From assembly GCA_023388195.1 (NCBI GenBank), contig JAEWGR010000127.1, forward strand, positions 1 to 42,859: a stretch of DNA of 42,859 bases, written 5' to 3'. Position numbers and translations under genes: made by a program. Below, in pieces: positions 32,083 through 40,490 of the stretch (position 1 is the first letter of the stretch; each line of letters opens with the position of its first letter). This stretch comes from Bacillota bacterium (lineage in GTDB: Bacteria > Bacillota > Negativicutes > Sporomusales > Sporomusaceae). The notes beneath the pieces were generated by a model, which saw only the letters and a program-made list of their open reading frames with translations, was not told the origin of the DNA and searched no databases.

Positions 32083-33237
32083 ATGATGCATCAGCGTGAA
32101 GCGCTACAGGTATATCTATATAAATTAGTGCATGGCGAGAAAAGCGGTCTCTTAGCAACCGTACTTCTTGGCGTGCTTCGCGGCATGTCGCTCATCTACG
32201 GCCTTGGCGTCAAAATCAAACTGGGCATGTACCGGTTAGGTGTCTTAACCTGCAACAAACTGCCCTGCAAGGTAATCAGTCTGGGCAATATTACTGTCGG
32301 CGGCACCGGCAAAACCCCGACCGCTCAGCGTCTGGCCGCGATTATCCGGGATATGGGCTATAAGGTGGCTATTCTCAACCGGGGCTACCGTTCCGGCTGG
32401 AAAGGCGAGGTCGGCGTAGTATCGGACGGCAATAAGATCTATATGACGGTGACGGAAGCCGGTGACGAGGCCTATCTGCTGGCTAAAAGCCTGCCGGGGG
32501 TGCCGGTTATAATCGGCCGCAACCGCTATACTACCGGCAGTTATGCTGTCAACCACCTTAAGGCTGAGGTGATCATAATGGATGACGCCTATCAGCACTG
32601 GCAATTGCAGCGGGATCTGGATATTGTGCTGATTGACAGCCTGAACGTATTTGGCAACAATTTTCTGCTGCCCCGGGGCACGCTGCGGGAGCCGCTGCAA
32701 AATCTGGACAGGGCCCATGCCTTTCTCCTGACTAAGGTTGACCAGGCGGCCAACAATGCCCGGGAGACCATTAAGGACACGCTGGCCCGCTATAACGATC
32801 AGGCGCTGGTTGTGGAGAGCACCCATACACCCCAGTGTTTTATTGAGATCGAAGAATGGTATAAAGGTGTACGGCCGGAGACAGTTCCGCTTGCCAATAT
32901 TCAGGGGCAGCCGGTTTTGCCTTTCTCGGCCATTGGCAACCCCTCATCCTTTGAAAAGACGATTATTGATCTAGGCGGCGAGATTGTCGGGTCTGTGCAA
33001 TTTCCCGACCATCACGATTACACGATGGCGGAGATGCAGGCCATTATGCAGAAGGCGGTGGATAACAGCGCCCGGGCCCTGATTACTACCGACAAAGACG
33101 CCGTCAAGATCCCCTCCGAATTTATTCATTCCGAACGGCCGCTGCCGGTCTATGTGTTGTCAATAGAAGTCAGGTTTCATGACGGCTATGCCGAACTCAT
33201 GGAACTGATAAAACAGGTGACCAGCCATGGTTGCTGA
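32083..33237 (+). CDS. lpxK: LpxK, lipid A 4'-kinase
   Basis: 384 residues. ATG 32083 and ATG 32086 are both possible. A hydrophobic membrane-associated N-terminus (~22-45) is followed by the P-loop GGTGKT (73-78) in 'SLGNITVGGTGKTPTAQRLA', then 'ILNRGYRS', 'IIMDDAYQHWQLQRDLDIVL' and 'PRGTLREPL', all LpxK signatures. 'FPDHHDYT' and 'TTDKDAVKI' mark the C-terminal domain. It phosphorylates the 4' position of the disaccharide. The gene overlaps no neighbour and precedes kdsB by 15 bases. It is longer than E. coli LpxK (328), mainly by an N-terminal extension. Confidence 0.95.
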   Translation: MMHQREALQVYLYKLVHGEKSGLLATVLLGVLRGMSLIYGLGVKIKLGMYRLGVLTCNKLPCKVISLGNITVGGTGKTPTAQRLAAIIRDMGYKVAILNRGYRSGWKGEVGVVSDGNKIYMTVTEAGDEAYLLAKSLPGVPVIIGRNRYTTGSYAVNHLKAEVIIMDDAYQHWQLQRDLDIVLIDSLNVFGNNFLLPRGTLREPLQNLDRAHAFLLTKVDQAANNARETIKDTLARYNDQALVVESTHTPQCFIEIEEWYKGVRPETVPLANIQGQPVLPFSAIGNPSSFEKTIIDLGGEIVGSVQFPDHHDYTMAEMQAIMQKAVDNSARALITTDKDAVKIPSEFIHSERPLPVYVLSIEVRFHDGYAELMELIKQVTSHGC

Positions 33238-33252
33238 CAGGAGGTACTGTCA

Positions 33253-33996
33253 ATGAAATTTCTTTGTGTAATCCCGGCCCGCTATTCATCAACCAGGCTG
33301 CCGGGCAAACCGCTGGCCCTGATTGCCGGCAAACCGATGATTCAGCATGTATATGAACGTGCTAAACAGGCCAGGCGGCCTGAAACCGTACTGGTAGCAA
33401 CCGATCATGAACTGGTTTATAACGCGGTTGCCGGTTTTGGCGGCGAGGTATTAATGACCTCTGCCGGTCATCCCACAGGCACCGACCGCCTGGCTGAGGT
33501 TGCCGCCCACTATCCGGACGTAGATGTCATTATCAACGTTCAGGGCGATGAGCCTCTGATTAAACCGGAGGTTATCGATCTGTTAGCGGCTGCTTTTGAC
33601 GATAGCCCCGGGCTTGACATGGCTACACTCATGACGGAAATGGACCAGGACGAGTACAATCTGCCCAGTGCCGTCAAAGTAGTGACAAGTCTGGACGGTT
33701 ATGCCCTTTATTTTTCCCGGTCTCTGATTCCGTTTCCCCGGAATAGCAAACTGCCCGGCGGGCCGCAGCCAGTATGCAAGCATATCGGCATTTACGCCTA
33801 CCGCCGCGATTTTCTTCTGGGCTATGCCTCGCTGGCGCCAACGCCGCTGGAGCTGACTGAGTCGCTGGAACAGCTGCGCGCGCTGGAGCATGGTTATAAA
33901 ATAAAAGTCTTGAAGACCGATTTTAAATCAATCGGTGTTGATACCCCGGAAGAACTGGAACGGGTTAATGCTTATTTCCGTAAGCACTCACTATAA
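33253..33996 (+). CDS. kdsB: KdsB, CMP-Kdo synthetase
   Basis: 247 residues, typical length, from ATG 33253 behind AGGAGGT. The nucleotidyltransferase motif 'PARYSSTRLPGKPL' (~8-21), 'VATDHELVYNAV', 'TSAGHPTGTDRLAEV', 'INVQGDEPLI' and 'KHIGIYAYRRDFL' match KdsB throughout. It activates Kdo with CTP in the cytoplasm for use by WaaA. It begins a four-gene block (kdsB-kdsA-kdsD-kdsC) that makes CMP-Kdo from ribulose-5-phosphate. Confidence 0.96.
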   Translation: MKFLCVIPARYSSTRLPGKPLALIAGKPMIQHVYERAKQARRPETVLVATDHELVYNAVAGFGGEVLMTSAGHPTGTDRLAEVAAHYPDVDVIINVQGDEPLIKPEVIDLLAAAFDDSPGLDMATLMTEMDQDEYNLPSAVKVVTSLDGYALYFSRSLIPFPRNSKLPGGPQPVCKHIGIYAYRRDFLLGYASLAPTPLELTESLEQLRALEHGYKIKVLKTDFKSIGVDTPEELERVNAYFRKHSL

Positions 33997-34010
33997 AAGG
34001 AGGTCACTTT

Positions 34011-34835
34011 ATGCATACAGTACAGATCAAGGACATCACCGTCGGCACCGGGCAGCCAATCACCCTGATTGCCGGACCCTGTGTAATTGAAGAGCCTGAA
34101 CGAACCCTGAAAATTGGCCGGGCCATTAAGGATATTGCCGATCGGCTGAACATTCCCTATATCTTTAAAGCCTCCTACGATAAGGCCAACCGGTCTGCTT
34201 ATAACTCTTTCCGCGGGCCGGGCCTGAAGGAAGGTTTGCGTATCCTGGCTCATATCAAGAAAGAACTGGGTGTGCCGGTGCTTAGCGATATCCATTGTGT
34301 CACCCAGATTGACGAGGCGGCAGAGGTGCTGGACATTCTGCAAATACCTGCTTTTCTCTGCCGGCAGACAGACCTTGTGTACCAGGCCGCCCGTACCGGC
34401 AGGGCTATTAATGTGAAAAAGGGCCAGTTTCTGGCCCCGCTGGATATGAAAAACGTCATTACCAAAATCGAGGAGGCTGGCAACCAGAAGATCCTGCTGA
34501 CCGAGCGGGGAGCTAGCTTTGGGTATAACAACCTGGTGGTTGATTTCCGGGGGCTGCCGATTATGCGGTCACTGGGGTATCCGGTGGTATTTGATGCTAC
34601 TCACAGTGTGCAGCTGCCAGGCGGGGCCGGTACCAGCTCCAGCGGCCAGCGGGAATTTGTTCCTTATCTGACAAGAGCCGCCGCTGCCGTTGGCATTGAC
34701 ATGCTGTTTATGGAAGTCCATGATAACCCGCCTGAGGGTAAATCGGATGCCTGTAATATGCTGTATGTGGATAAACTGGAAGAACTGTTAACAGACGTAC
34801 TGGCAATCGACAGTATTGTCAGAAAACATAAATAG
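34011..34835 (+). CDS. kdsA: KdsA, Kdo-8-phosphate synthase
   Basis: 274 residues from ATG 34011 behind AAAGGAGGT. TIM-barrel aldolase with 'LIAGPCVIEEPERTL' (~19-33), 'FKASYDKANRSAYNSFRGPG', 'LSDIHCVTQIDEAAEVLDIL', 'KKGQFLAPLDMKN' and 'VFDATHSVQLPG'. It condenses arabinose-5-phosphate with phosphoenolpyruvate. The Cys of 'AGPCVIE' is the position used to separate metal-dependent from metal-independent forms, and Cys suggests metal dependence; that reading is inference. Confidence 0.96.
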   Translation: MHTVQIKDITVGTGQPITLIAGPCVIEEPERTLKIGRAIKDIADRLNIPYIFKASYDKANRSAYNSFRGPGLKEGLRILAHIKKELGVPVLSDIHCVTQIDEAAEVLDILQIPAFLCRQTDLVYQAARTGRAINVKKGQFLAPLDMKNVITKIEEAGNQKILLTERGASFGYNNLVVDFRGLPIMRSLGYPVVFDATHSVQLPGGAGTSSSGQREFVPYLTRAAAAVGIDMLFMEVHDNPPEGKSDACNMLYVDKLEELLTDVLAIDSIVRKHK

Positions 34836-34863
34836 CACCATGAATCTGCGAGGAGGGTATGCT

Positions 34864-35838
34864 ATGCCTATTGAACAGGCACGGGCCTGCTTAGAGCTTG
34901 AAGCGGAGGCAATCCGGGCGCTGATTCCCCGTATAAATGATCAGTTTGTCATTGCCATGAACATGATTTTGCATTGTTCCGGCCGTGTTGTTGTCACCGG
35001 CATGGGAAAATCTGGACTTATTGGCAAAAAGATAGCAGCAACCCTGGCCAGCACCGGAACGCCGGCCTTTTTTCTTCATCCGGCCGAGGGTATTCACGGT
35101 GACCTGGGCATGGTCACTGCCGCCGATATTGTTCTGGCTATCTCCAACAGTGGTGAAACCAGTGAGCTTATCAGTATCCTGCCGGCCATTAAGAGAATTG
35201 GCGCCGCCATTATTGCCATGACCGGCCGTGAACAATGCACCCTTGTGCAGAATGCCGATGCCTTTCTTAATGTTGCGGTAGAAAAAGAGGCTTGTCCGCT
35301 GGGATTGGCACCTACGGCCAGCACTACCGCCGCCCTGGCCATGGGGGATGCCCTGGCCGTAGCGCTCTTATCGGCCAGGAACTTTACGCCGGAGGAATTT
35401 GCCTTATACCACCCCGGCGGTTCGCTGGGCCGCAAACTGCTGCTGACGGTGGAGAATGTCATGCGCGGCGGTGAAGATTTGCCGGTGGTAACGCCGGACA
35501 AAACGGTTAAAGAAGCTTTATTTGCCATAACGGCGAAAGGACTGGGGGCTGTGCTGGTTGTCGAGTCCCTTGCCGGTATGCAGCTAGTGGGGCTGTTGAC
35601 TGACGGCGATATCCGCCGCAGTCTGGAAAATGGCCACGAGTTTCTGGACAAGCCTGTGGGCGAGCTGATGACCAGACACCCGCGGACAATTGCCAAAGAT
35701 AAGCTGGCCGGCCATGCCTTAAATATTATGGAGAAAAATCAACCCCGCCCCATTACCTTGCTCCCAGTAGTTGACAGTCAGTTCCGGGCGATTGGTATTA
35801 TTCACCTTACTGACTTATTACGTCAAGGAGTGGTATAA
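34864..35838 (+). CDS. kdsD: KdsD, arabinose-5-phosphate isomerase (KpsF/GutQ type)
   Basis: 324 residues from ATG 34864, six bases after AGGAGGG; the frame is open back into kdsA but that start has no site. SIS domain (~30-170): 'VVTGMGKSGLIGKKIAATLA', 'HPAEGIHGDLGMV', 'AISNSGETSELISILP'. Two CBS domains follow (~205-320): 'MRGGEDLPVVTPDKTVKEA' and 'MTRHPRTIAKDKLAGHAL'. It converts ribulose-5-phosphate to arabinose-5-phosphate, the first step of Kdo synthesis. The stop shares its last base with the kdsC start (TAATG), suggesting coupled translation. Confidence 0.95.
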   Translation: MPIEQARACLELEAEAIRALIPRINDQFVIAMNMILHCSGRVVVTGMGKSGLIGKKIAATLASTGTPAFFLHPAEGIHGDLGMVTAADIVLAISNSGETSELISILPAIKRIGAAIIAMTGREQCTLVQNADAFLNVAVEKEACPLGLAPTASTTAALAMGDALAVALLSARNFTPEEFALYHPGGSLGRKLLLTVENVMRGGEDLPVVTPDKTVKEALFAITAKGLGAVLVVESLAGMQLVGLLTDGDIRRSLENGHEFLDKPVGELMTRHPRTIAKDKLAGHALNIMEKNQPRPITLLPVVDSQFRAIGIIHLTDLLRQGVV

Positions 35839-36383
35839 TGGATAGTGTAGTATGGGCCAAGAAAGTCAAATTGCTGATCTTTGATGTTGACGGCGTTTTG
35901 ACCAGCGGCCATATTATCTTTGGTCCCGAGGGCGAAGCCGTCAAGGAGTTTTATGCCCAGGACGGCCTTGGTATCTCACTGGCTCACAAAGCCGGGCTTA
36001 AAACCGCCATCATCACCGGCCGCGAGAGTGAAATGGTGCGCCGGCGCGGAGCCGAACTAAAAATCGGCGATGTCTATCAGGGGGCTATGGACAAAGTAAC
36101 CGCCCTGCAGGAACTTGTGACCAAACATGGTCTGGCACTGGACGAAATCGCCTATGTGGGTGATGACATAAATGACCTGCCGGTTATGGTCCAGATTGGC
36201 CTGCCCTGTGCCGTCGGCAATGCTGTGCCTGAGGTTAAGGCCGCGGCGAAATACATTACCAGCCGCCAGGGCGGCAACGGCGCTGTGCGGGAAGTGATTG
36301 AGCATATCCTGAAAGCCCGGGGCCTGTGGGACAACCTGATCCAGCAGTATATGAAACCGGAACGATTCGTGATAAAACAATAA
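35838..36383 (+). CDS. kdsC: KdsC, Kdo-8-phosphate phosphatase
   Basis: 181 residues, the usual size. HAD-type phosphatase without a cap: motif I 'LIFDVDGVLTSG' (Asp16 nucleophile, Asp18), 'TGRESEMVRRRGAELKI', 'VYQGAMDKVTALQEL' and the metal-binding 'YVGDDINDLPVM'. It releases free Kdo from Kdo-8-phosphate before activation by KdsB. 'PEVKAAAKYITSRQGGNGAV' at ~130-150 is also characteristic of the family. Confidence 0.95.
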   Translation: MDSVVWAKKVKLLIFDVDGVLTSGHIIFGPEGEAVKEFYAQDGLGISLAHKAGLKTAIITGRESEMVRRRGAELKIGDVYQGAMDKVTALQELVTKHGLALDEIAYVGDDINDLPVMVQIGLPCAVGNAVPEVKAAAKYITSRQGGNGAVREVIEHILKARGLWDNLIQQYMKPERFVIKQ

Positions 36384-36415
36384 ATACAGCCAGTTAGCAG
36401 GGGGAGGCCGGGGAT

Positions 36416-37297
36416 ATGTCAAAGCAGTGGCAATATTATATCTGGAAAGGCGCCAGCCGTCTGGCCTGCCTGCTGCCGCATCCAGTCCTGCTTGCAGCCG
36501 GCAATTGGCTGGGCCGTCTTTATTACCGGCTGGCCGGCAAACAGCGATGCCGGGCCCTGCGGCAGATCAAAGAGCGTCTTAACCTGACCGAGCCGGCAGC
36601 GGCAGCCATCATCAAAAGCTCGTTTATCAAAATAGCCCAGACATTTCTGGAAATACTTCATATGCCTGCTTTGAATCAGGCTAACATCAATAACTATGTA
36701 ACGTTTGAAAACAAGCACTATTTAGAGGAGGCCCTGGCCGGGCAAAAAGGCGTTGTCTTTTTGACAGGCCATCTGGGCAACTGGGAATGGTTTGGTGCCG
36801 CCCTGGCCCTGGCCGGGTTTCCCATGGCCGACATCGTAAAAAAACAGCCCAATGATCAGCATACCCGTATCCTTAATGAACACCGGCAGCTGTTTGGCAT
36901 TGAGCTGTTTGCCAGCGGCACCGGCGAGATTATCGGCGCTGCCAAAGCATTAAAGAAGGGCAAAGTGCTGGCCTTTTTCGGTGATCAGGATGCCGGCCGG
37001 GAAGGCGTGTTTGTCGATTTTTTGGGTAAGCCGGCCGCAACCCATCTGGGGCCTGCCGTCTTTGCCCGCAAGTTTAAGGCCCCGGTAGTGCCCGGCTTTA
37101 TTGTCCGGCAGGCTGACGGCACGCACCGGATCCTGTTGCAGCCGCCTGTTTACTTTGAAGATACCGGCAACCCTGATGCCGATCTATATAACCTGACAAA
37201 ACGCTTGACCAACATCATTGAAGCAGCGGTCAGAACCTACCCTGACGAATGGTTGTGGTTTAAAAAGCGCTGGAATACAGAGGTGAAGTCGCCTTGA
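36416..37297 (+). CDS. LpxL/HtrB-family lipid A acyltransferase (second copy)
   Basis: 293 residues from ATG 36416 behind GGGGAGG. The catalytic HX4E motif is HLGNWE (His119, Glu124). 'KKQPNDQHTRILNEHRQLFG' and 'AFFGDQDAGREGVFVDFLGK' are the family's second and third blocks. It is clearly related to the enzyme at 19923-20789 but has HLGNWE where that one has HTGNWE. It sits between the Kdo genes and lptC, where a late acyltransferase acting on Kdo-lipid A would be expected. Its stop overlaps the TTG start of lptC (TTGA). Confidence 0.9.
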   Translation: MSKQWQYYIWKGASRLACLLPHPVLLAAGNWLGRLYYRLAGKQRCRALRQIKERLNLTEPAAAAIIKSSFIKIAQTFLEILHMPALNQANINNYVTFENKHYLEEALAGQKGVVFLTGHLGNWEWFGAALALAGFPMADIVKKQPNDQHTRILNEHRQLFGIELFASGTGEIIGAAKALKKGKVLAFFGDQDAGREGVFVDFLGKPAATHLGPAVFARKFKAPVVPGFIVRQADGTHRILLQPPVYFEDTGNPDADLYNLTKRLTNIIEAAVRTYPDEWLWFKKRWNTEVKSP

Positions 37298-37848
37298 AGA
37301 ACAAAAAAGCTATAAGCATAGTTTGCGCCCTGCTCATCCTGGCCGGGGGACTCTATTATCTATTTGCAGGAACCGATGACGTCAATACCGATTCGCAGGC
37401 AGCACCCGCTCAGCCGGCGAATCTAACCTTTGCCGGCAGTTCCATTATTGAGGAGCAGGACGGCAAACGGTTATGGGAATTGGGGGCCGACACGATTGAG
37501 GCAGATCCTACCGGCAAAGTAGTCTATTTGAACAACCTGAAAGGCGTGTTTTATCAGGAAAATGGAGAAAAGCTGGAGATCATTGCCAAACGGGCAGTCC
37601 TTGATGCCAAGACCCGGGATATTTCCCTGGAAGGCGATATCAAAGCCACTGCCGCTGATGGGGCCGTATTTACCGCACCGGCAGCCAGCTGGGGCGGGGA
37701 GCCCAAACTGTTTACCGGCACCGGCGGTGTCACCCTGACTCGCAATGGAACGGTAATTACCGGTGATAAAATACTGACAGACGCCAAGCTGGAAAAGATC
37801 AAAGTGCTCGGTAAGGCCAGGGTACTCACAGGAGGGAAGACAGAATGA
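37294..37848 (+). CDS. lptC: LptC, LPS transport periplasmic protein
   Basis: 184 residues from TTG 37294, seven bases after GAGGTGA. One N-terminal membrane helix (~6-25) leads to a beta-jellyroll of the LptC/OstA type ('IIEEQDGKRLWELGADTIEA', 'ISLEGDIKATAADGAVFTAP', 'TGGVTLTRNGTVITGDKIL'). It would pass LPS from the LptB/F(G) complex to LptA. Both ends overlap neighbours (TTGA with the acyltransferase gene, ATGA with lptA), showing tight co-expression. Confidence 0.9.
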   Translation: MKNKKAISIVCALLILAGGLYYLFAGTDDVNTDSQAAPAQPANLTFAGSSIIEEQDGKRLWELGADTIEADPTGKVVYLNNLKGVFYQENGEKLEIIAKRAVLDAKTRDISLEGDIKATAADGAVFTAPAASWGGEPKLFTGTGGVTLTRNGTVITGDKILTDAKLEKIKVLGKARVLTGGKTE

Positions 37849-38591
37849 AAAAAATAAGACTGATTTCATTGCCGGCCGCTGTGGCCATAATACTGGCTTT
37901 GTTGGTAAGTACAGGCAGTCTGATCGCTCAGGCGGCGGCGCCGGCAGCTAAAACCCCTGTGGAGATTGCGGCTGAGACCATTGAGTATGACGCCACCAGC
38001 GGCCTGATGACAGCAACCGGTGGTGTCCGGATTACGCAAGGCCAGTCCGTAATGACCGGGGACCGGGCCGAGTACAATACTAAAAGTCAGGAAGGGCATC
38101 TTACCGGTGGTGTCCAGGCAGTCAGCCAGGAGGCCACACTAACGGCGGCCGAGGTCAGGACCTATAATAATAATACCCAATTGACCGCCTGGGGGGATGC
38201 GGTGCTGACTAAAGGCGACCAACGGCTTACAGGCCCGCGGATTGAATATTTTACCTCAACTCAGTACGCACTGATTCCGGAGAATGCCAGAATTGAGATG
38301 CCTGACGGCATCATGACGGCTGACAAAATTGAAGCCTTCATCCCGGAAAGCAAAGCGATCGGCACCGGCTCTGTCCATATTGTCAGCCCGGTCCGCAAGC
38401 TGGATGCAACCGCTGATATCGCAACCTATTATGGGGAGCCCAAAGGACAGAGCAAAGTGATTCTAAGCGGCAACGCCCGCGCTCTTCAGGACGGCAATGT
38501 TCTGACCGGCGAAACCCTGACCCTGCGCCTGGAAGAAAAAGCCGTGGATGCCCAGGGGCGTACCAAACTGGTCATAACCCCGCAGCAATAA
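37845..38591 (+). CDS. lptA: LptA/OstA-like periplasmic LPS carrier
   Basis: 248 residues from ATG 37845. The signal peptide ends near 'AQAAA' (~32). The OstA beta-jellyroll repeats are 'PVEIAAETIEYDATSGLMTA', 'GGVRITQGQSVMTGDRAEYN', 'GVQAVSQEATLTAAEVRTYN' and 'GNARALQDGNVLTGETLTLR'. E. coli LptA is 185 residues; the extra ~60 residues suggest more strands per protomer and a longer bridge segment. The outer-membrane partner LptD is not in this window. Confidence 0.92.
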   Translation: MKKIRLISLPAAVAIILALLVSTGSLIAQAAAPAAKTPVEIAAETIEYDATSGLMTATGGVRITQGQSVMTGDRAEYNTKSQEGHLTGGVQAVSQEATLTAAEVRTYNNNTQLTAWGDAVLTKGDQRLTGPRIEYFTSTQYALIPENARIEMPDGIMTADKIEAFIPESKAIGTGSVHIVSPVRKLDATADIATYYGEPKGQSKVILSGNARALQDGNVLTGETLTLRLEEKAVDAQGRTKLVITPQQ

Positions 38592-38634
38592 TGCCGGGAG
38601 CAAACTTTTAGATAGTAGCGAGGATGTTGCAAGC

Positions 38635-39354
38635 ATGTATATTGAAACCCGCGATCTGGTAAAAACCTTCAAAACCCGCAATGTCGTCAACGGGGTCAGC
38701 CTGCGGGTCGAGCAGGGACAAATCGTTGGCCTGCTGGGCGCTAACGGCGCCGGCAAAACCACTACGTTTTATATGATTGTCGGGCTGGAGCGTCCCAGCA
38801 GCGGTCAGATTTTTATTAATAATGAAGAAATCACTCATATGCCGATGTATCAGCGTTCCCGCTACGGGATTGGCTATTTGCCGCAGGAGGCTTCCATTTT
38901 TCGCAAACTCACCGTGGAAGACAACCTGATGGCAATTCTGGAAACGACTAAGCTCACCAAGGCGGAAGCGGCTGCCAAAATGGAAAGCCTGCTGAACGAG
39001 TTTCATGTCACCCATGTCCGCCAACGCCTGGGTTCAGAACTGTCAGGCGGGGAGCGGCGCCGGGTGGAAATTGCCCGGGCCCTGGCCACCGATCCGGCCT
39101 TTATTCTGCTTGATGAACCGTTTGCCGGTGTTGACCCGATTGCCGTGGCCGATATTCAGGCCATTATCAGTTATCTGAAAGAGCGGGGGATCGGGGTGTT
39201 GATTACCGACCATAATGTCCGGGAAACACTGAGTATTGTCGATAAAGCCTATATCCTGAACGAAGGCCAAATCCTGATTGACGGCGACAGCGAAACAATA
39301 GCCAACAGTGAGGTTGCGAAAAAGTATTATCTCGGCAACAACTTCAGCTTGTAA
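38635..39354 (+). CDS. lptB: LptB, LPS export ABC ATPase
   Basis: 239 residues, the standard LptB length. Walker A GANGAGKTT (35-43), signature 'LSGGERRRVEIARAL', Walker B 'FILLDEPFAGVDP', and 'LGYLPQEASIFRKLTVEDN'-type Q-loop text (here 'GIGYLPQEASIFRKLTVEDN'). 'ITDHNVRETLSIVDKAYILN' is diagnostic of LptB. It drives extraction of LPS from the inner membrane. The ribosome-binding site (GAGG at 38620) is weaker and further away than in neighbouring genes. Confidence 0.96.
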   Translation: MYIETRDLVKTFKTRNVVNGVSLRVEQGQIVGLLGANGAGKTTTFYMIVGLERPSSGQIFINNEEITHMPMYQRSRYGIGYLPQEASIFRKLTVEDNLMAILETTKLTKAEAAAKMESLLNEFHVTHVRQRLGSELSGGERRRVEIARALATDPAFILLDEPFAGVDPIAVADIQAIISYLKERGIGVLITDHNVRETLSIVDKAYILNEGQILIDGDSETIANSEVAKKYYLGNNFSL

Positions 39355-39364
39355 GGAGAATACC

Positions 39365-40453
39365 ATGCGGATACTTGACAAATACATTCTAAAAGAGCTG
39401 CTGGGGCCATTCTTTTTTGGCATTGCCGCATTTTCCAGTGTTTTCATCGGCACCAGCACCCTGTTTAGAATTGCTCAATATGTAACTAAATATGGCGCAT
39501 CGATCCTTACGGTAACCAAGCTGTTTTTCTACAGTCTGCCGGGGATTATCGTGTTAACCTTCCCCATGTCCATGCTGTTGGCGGCCCTGCTGGCTTTCGG
39601 CCGCTTGTCCGGTTCCAGTGAGATTACGGCCATGCGGTCCGGCGGTCTCAGCTTTTACCGGCTGGCTGTGCCGGTTATGATTACGGCCTTTGTGGTCAGC
39701 ATGGCTGCTATTGTCCTGAATGAAGAGGTTGTACCTGCTGCCAATGCGGGCTACAGTAACATTGTGCGCTATGAGATTGAAAAAAATACCCGGCCCAAAT
39801 CACAAGAGCACATTATTGTCAAAGAGGTGAAGGCCGGTCAGATTGAACGGTTAACCTATGCTCAGAACTTTATGGCCGATACCAATACCCTGAGTAAAGT
39901 GTCGGTGCAGGAATTCGAAGCCGGCCAGATGGTCCGGATCGAAAATGCCGAAAGCGCGATCTGGGCCACCGACCGTTGGATTATGTATAACGGCACAATC
40001 ACCGACCTGTCGACAGAAGGCCGCGTGACCCGTACCCTGCGCTTTACCGAACAGGTCATGCCGATTACGAAAAATCCCAATGAAATAGCACGGGAACAAA
40101 AAAAACCTGACGAAATGTCAATGTCGGAGCTTAAACAGCATATTGAAGTGCTGAAAAGGGAATACGCCAAGACCAGCAACTATGAAGTCGAGCTCTACCA
40201 GCGGGTCGCCATCCCGATGGCCAGCTTCGTTTTTGCCATGATCGGCACCCCGCTGGGGTTGTCACCCAACCGGTCCAGCTCTTCCATCGGCCTGGGCCTG
40301 AGTATTATCATTATTTTCATGTATTATGCCGTACTGACGGTTTCAACGGCGTTAGGCCAGGGGGGGGCCATCCCGCCGCTGGTTGCGGCCTGGATACCCA
40401 ATATTATCGGCACACTGGCCGGTATCTATTTAATCTATAAAGCATCACGGTAA
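39365..40453 (+). CDS. LptF/LptG-family permease
   Basis: 362 residues from ATG 39365 behind AAGGAGA; the open frame begins inside lptB but without a usable start. YjgP/YjgQ family: N-terminal 'ILDKYILKELLGPFFFG', helices at ~12-35, ~50-85 ('FYSLPGIIVLTFPMSMLLAA') and ~100-120, a periplasmic beta-jellyroll (~125-265), then three C-terminal helices from ~283 ('VAIPMASFVFAMIGTPLGLS'). It is the membrane part of the LPS extractor. Only one such gene follows lptB, so either it acts as a homodimer or the second subunit is elsewhere in the genome. Confidence 0.93.
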   Translation: MRILDKYILKELLGPFFFGIAAFSSVFIGTSTLFRIAQYVTKYGASILTVTKLFFYSLPGIIVLTFPMSMLLAALLAFGRLSGSSEITAMRSGGLSFYRLAVPVMITAFVVSMAAIVLNEEVVPAANAGYSNIVRYEIEKNTRPKSQEHIIVKEVKAGQIERLTYAQNFMADTNTLSKVSVQEFEAGQMVRIENAESAIWATDRWIMYNGTITDLSTEGRVTRTLRFTEQVMPITKNPNEIAREQKKPDEMSMSELKQHIEVLKREYAKTSNYEVELYQRVAIPMASFVFAMIGTPLGLSPNRSSSSIGLGLSIIIIFMYYAVLTVSTALGQGGAIPPLVAAWIPNIIGTLAGIYLIYKASR

Positions 40454-40490
40454 ACAGTGTTTTTATTTGTTGGCGAGAGGAGGGATAGCC

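Noticed and set aside
32245..32826. 193-residue open frame on the minus strand in lpxK
   Set aside because: Shadow of lpxK, as are the other long minus-strand frames (for example 9530-10042 and 29699-30559); none has a start site or recognisable motif.
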